From contig JAGWTL010000034.1 of assembly GCA_028869035.1 (NCBI GenBank), forward strand, positions 1 to 14,107: a DNA stretch of 14,107 nt, read 5' to 3'. Each line of letters opens with the position of its first letter. Position 1 is the first letter of the stretch. Below the pieces are notes generated by a model that saw nothing but the letters and a program-made list of their open reading frames with translations, was not told the origin of the DNA and made no database searches. The position numbers and the translations under genes were made by a program. Below are positions 12,066-14,107 of the stretch, piece after piece. The stretch is from Burkholderiales bacterium. Its GTDB lineage: Bacteria; Pseudomonadota; Gammaproteobacteria; Burkholderiales; Burkholderiaceae_C.

Positions 12066-13262
12066 TCAGTTCGCGAAGGCCGCAATGCCCGTCTGCGCGC
12101 GGCCCAGGATCAGGGCATGGATGTCGTGCGTGCCCTCGTAGGTGTTGACCACCTCCAGGTTCACCAGGTGGCGCGCCACGCCGAACTCGTCGCTGATGCC
12201 GTTGCCGCCCATCATGTCACGCGCCAGGCGGGCAATGTCCAGCGACTTGCCGCAGCTGTTGCGCTTGAGGATGGAGGTGATCTCCACCGCGGCCGTGCCC
12301 TCGTCCTTCATGCGACCCAGGCGCAGGCAGCCCTGCAGGCCCAGCGCGATCTCGGTCTGCATGTCGGCCAGTTTCTTCTGGATCAGCTGGTTGGCCGCCA
12401 GCGGACGGCCGAACTGCTTGCGGTCCAGCACGTACTGGCGCGCACGGAACCAGCAGTCCTCGGCCGCACCCAAGGCGCCCCAGGCGATGCCGTAACGCGC
12501 CGAGTTCAGGCAGGTGAAGGGGCCCTTGAGCCCTTGCACCTCGGGGAAGGCGTTTTCTTCCGGGCAGAACACGTTGTCCATCACGATCTCGCCGGTGACG
12601 GAAGCCCGCAGGCCCACCTTGCCGTGCACGGCCGGGGCGCTCAGGCCCTTCATGCCCTTTTCCAGGATGAAACCGCGGATCGGGCCGACGGCGCCGCTCT
12701 CGCTGACCTCCTTGGCCCAGACCACGAAGACATCGGCGATGGGGCTGTTGGAGATCCACATCTTGCCGCCGCTGAGCTTGTAGCCCCCCTTGGTTTTCTG
12801 CGCGCGCGTGATCATGGAGTTGGGGTCGGAGCCATGGTCCGGCTCGGTCAGGCCGAAGCAGCCTATCCATGCCCCGGTGGCCAGCTTGGGCAGGTACTTC
12901 TGCCGCTGGGCTTCGCTGCCGAACTCGAAGATCGGCACCATCACCAGCGAGGACTGCACGCTCATCATGGAGCGGTAGCCGGAATCGACGCGCTCCACCT
13001 CGCGCGCGATCAGGCCGTAGGCCACGTAGTTCAGGCCCGGGCCACCGTATTGCTCGGGAATGGTCGGGCCCAGCAGGCCGAGTTCGCCCATCTCGCGGAA
13101 GATAGCCACGTCGGTCTTCTCCTGGCGGAACGCCTCCGGCATGCGCGCGGCCAGCTTGTCCTGGCAGTAGGCGGCGGCCGCGTCGCGCACCATGCGCTCG
13201 TCATCGCTCAGCTGCTGGTCGAGGAGGAAGGGATCATTCCAGTGAAAGGTGGCGTTGGCCAT
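12066..13262 (-). CDS. gcdH: Glutaryl-CoA dehydrogenase
   Basis: The 398-residue acyl-CoA-dehydrogenase-family flavoprotein oxidises and decarboxylates glutaryl-CoA to crotonyl-CoA and CO2, in lysine, tryptophan and glutarate breakdown. Diagnostic features are EVERVDSGYRSMMSVQSSLVM (88-108), whose R97 and S101 match the glutarate-contacting Arg94/Ser98 of human GCDH; the FAD/substrate stretch CFGLTEPDHGSDPNSM (135-150); and the catalytic base E376 in NTYEGTHDIHALILGRA. The length is normal for the bacterial enzyme. The ATG at 13262 follows AGGAG by about 8 nt. It is first in a two-gene operon with the CoA-transferase (1-nt gap) and diverges from a LysR gene, the common gcdR-gcdHG layout. A promoter TTGCCG-17-TACCAT and an upstream LysR-like dyad suggest inducible control. 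Confidence 0.97.
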   Translation of the reverse strand: MANATFHWNDPFLLDQQLSDDERMVRDAAAAYCQDKLAARMPEAFRQEKTDVAIFREMGELGLLGPTIPEQYGGPGLNYVAYGLIAREVERVDSGYRSMMSVQSSLVMVPIFEFGSEAQRQKYLPKLATGAWIGCFGLTEPDHGSDPNSMITRAQKTKGGYKLSGGKMWISNSPIADVFVVWAKEVSESGAVGPIRGFILEKGMKGLSAPAVHGKVGLRASVTGEIVMDNVFCPEENAFPEVQGLKGPFTCLNSARYGIAWGALGAAEDCWFRARQYVLDRKQFGRPLAANQLIQKKLADMQTEIALGLQGCLRLGRMKDEGTAAVEITSILKRNSCGKSLDIARLARDMMGGNGISDEFGVARHLVNLEVVNTYEGTHDIHALILGRAQTGIAAFAN

Positions 13263-13288
13263 GGGCGTGCTCCTGAGATATGGCCGTG

Positions 13289-13317
13289 ATGGTACGGCCC
13301 GACCGACCTCACGGCAA
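13289..13317 (-). promoter_or_regulatory. gcdH promoter
   Basis: Minus-strand TTGCCG (plus 13312-13317) and TACCAT (plus 13289-13294) lie 17 bp apart, each 4 of 6 consensus. The inferred start near 13282 gives a leader of about 20 nt that carries the AGGAG site. The moderate match fits an activator-dependent promoter. Confidence 0.45.
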
Positions 13318-13343
13318 ACGAATAAATCGCACTCAGATATGAG

Positions 13344-13359
13344 TTATCCGCATGGATAA
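13344..13359. promoter_or_regulatory. Candidate LysR-regulator binding site between gcdH and its regulator
   Basis: TTATCC-GCAT-GGATAA is a perfect 16-bp dyad. Its centre (13351.5) is about -70 relative to the inferred gcdH start and about -34 relative to the inferred lysR start, so one site could activate gcdH and repress the regulator. A smaller ACTC-AGATAT-GAGT dyad (13331-13344) abuts it on the gcdH side and may be the second, promoter-proximal site. Confidence 0.55.
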
Positions 13360-13369
13360 ACGCCGGCTC

Positions 13370-13378
13370 TGGCATAAT
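13370..13378 (+). promoter_or_regulatory. Extended -10 of the divergent lysR gene
   Basis: TGG followed by CATAAT (13373-13378) fits an extended -10 (TGn + hexamer, 5 of 6 bases). The -35 region is poor, as allowed for extended -10 promoters. The inferred start near 13385 leaves a leader of about 35 nt without a clear Shine-Dalgarno. Confidence 0.45.
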
Positions 13379-13419
13379 TTGACCTCCAAACCTCTCAAGT
13401 TGTGTGGCTTACGCACACC

Positions 13420-14107
13420 ATGCGCCGCAAGATCCCCTCCCTGCAGGCTCTGGCCTGCTTCGATGCCGCCGCCCGGCACGAGAGCTACACACGCGCCGCG
13501 CAGGAACTGGCGCTGACACAAAGTGCCGTCTCGCGCCAGCTCGGCGCGCTGGAAGATTTCCTCGGCATCGCCCTGTTCCGGCGCACGCGCCATGGTGTGG
13601 CGCTCACGCCCGAAGGGGCCGACTATGCGCGCCAGATCGCACCGCGCCTGCAGGCGCTGGAGCGCGACACGCTGGACGCCATGTCGCGCCAGGGCACGGC
13701 CGGCAGCATTGCGCTGGCCGCGGTGCCGACCTTTGCCACGCGCTGGCTCATGCCGCGCCTGCCCCAGCTGAACGCCCAGCATCCGGAGCTCGTGGTGCAT
13801 ATCGAGACCCGCACCCGCCCCTTCCTGTTCGCTGATACCGGCCTGGATGCCGCGCTCTATTCCGGCACACCCGAGCAGGTCGCCAACTGGGCCGGCACGC
13901 GCGCCACCGCGCTGATTGAAGAGGAAGTGGTGCCGGTGTGCGCGCCGGCCCTGCTGGGCGGGCGCCGGCGCCTGCAGCCTGCCGAGCTGACCGGCTTGCC
14001 GCTGCTGCAGCAGAGCACCCGCCCCGAAGCCTGGCGCCAATGGTTCGACGTCATGCAGGTGGATGCGCCACTGGCCCTCTCCGGGCCGCGTTACGAGCTC
14101 TACTCGC
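13420..14107 (+). CDS. LysR-family regulator, probably of the gcdH operon (partial, runs off right edge)
   Basis: An open frame from ATG 13420 continues for 229 codons to the window edge with no stop, so about three quarters of a roughly 300-residue LysR protein is visible. The helix-turn-helix lies at about residues 5-64 (SYTRAAQELALTQSAVSRQLGALEDFLGIALFRRT), and the effector domain starts near 92 (GSIALAAVPTFATRWLMPRLPQLNAQHPEL). The RWLMPRLPQL and LDAALYSG patterns are those of the GcvA-like branch, to which GcdR-type glutarate regulators belong. It diverges from gcdH across 157 bp containing a perfect dyad, which supports a role as the glutarate-responsive activator; the ligand is inferred. 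The upstream start candidates are out of frame, and no clear ribosome site precedes this ATG. Confidence 0.9.
   Translation, partial: MRRKIPSLQALACFDAAARHESYTRAAQELALTQSAVSRQLGALEDFLGIALFRRTRHGVALTPEGADYARQIAPRLQALERDTLDAMSRQGTAGSIALAAVPTFATRWLMPRLPQLNAQHPELVVHIETRTRPFLFADTGLDAALYSGTPEQVANWAGTRATALIEEEVVPVCAPALLGGRRRLQPAELTGLPLLQQSTRPEAWRQWFDVMQVDAPLALSGPRYELYS

Noticed and set aside
11877..13289. Long plus-strand frame opposite gcdH (470 codons)
   Set aside because: It is a shadow of gcdH; the translation is His/Ala/Gly-rich without motifs, while gcdH has every catalytic residue.
1..14107. CRISPR arrays, insertion sequences, prophage genes, tRNA or rRNA genes, toxin-antitoxin or defence clusters
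   Set aside because: Reading both strands showed no spaced direct-repeat array, transposase motifs, terminal inverted repeats with target duplications, tRNA cloverleaf or defence-type gene cluster; the lone AAA module has no partner genes.

Overview
The window reads as a stretch of core chromosome from a GC-rich beta-proteobacterium, most likely Burkholderiales and probably Comamonadaceae-like. The grounds are a GTP-type PEP carboxykinase, a Bug-type tripartite tricarboxylate receptor, a glutaryl-CoA dehydrogenase/CaiB-type CoA-transferase pair diverging from a LysR gene, and the high G+C at third codon positions. I see no insertion sequence, phage gene, CRISPR array, tRNA or rRNA. Genes are single units or pairs that often diverge or converge.

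Layout. The left edge (1-1111) has the 5' end of an unrecognised minus-strand gene and a 254-codon AAA ATPase module that looks like the C-terminal remnant of a larger protein. At 1308-1436 is a 42-residue single-helix membrane protein. A 407-base gap with two strong hairpins and a structured promoter/leader precedes pckG (1844-3721), which ends in a textbook terminator. Two minus-strand membrane proteins of unknown function follow (3805-5126), separated by another strong terminator. The second diverges from a LysR regulator (5248-6222), which is followed by a universal stress protein gene (6285-6707) behind a symmetric FNR/ANR-like site placed exactly 41.5 bp before its inferred start point.

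A secreted M14 zinc peptidase (6785-7633, minus) converges on the stress protein and diverges, across only 43 bp, from a flavin reductase (7677-8195). A 237-base gap with three inverted repeats leads to an EamA transporter (8433-9335). This converges on a Bug-type periplasmic binding protein with a Tat-like signal (9364-10362, minus). A TfoX-N-domain protein (10467-10820) diverges from it and shares a CTAG stop palindrome with the next minus-strand gene.

The right end is a coherent catabolic unit. gcdH (12066-13262, minus) and a CaiB-family CoA-transferase (10817-12064, minus, 1 nt downstream) fit glutarate/lysine degradation: glutarate to glutaryl-CoA to crotonyl-CoA. A divergent LysR gene (13420 to the edge) is their likely regulator, and a perfect 16-bp dyad lies at LysR-typical spacing between them.

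Two modes of translation start stand out. Seven genes have clear Shine-Dalgarno sequences. Four others (5248, 7633 minus, 7677, 10467) have none, but have a -10-like hexamer ending 6-7 nt before the ATG, suggesting leaderless mRNAs. I found no convincing wholly new multi-gene system. The most interesting items are regulatory architecture, the small membrane protein and the decaying ATPase.
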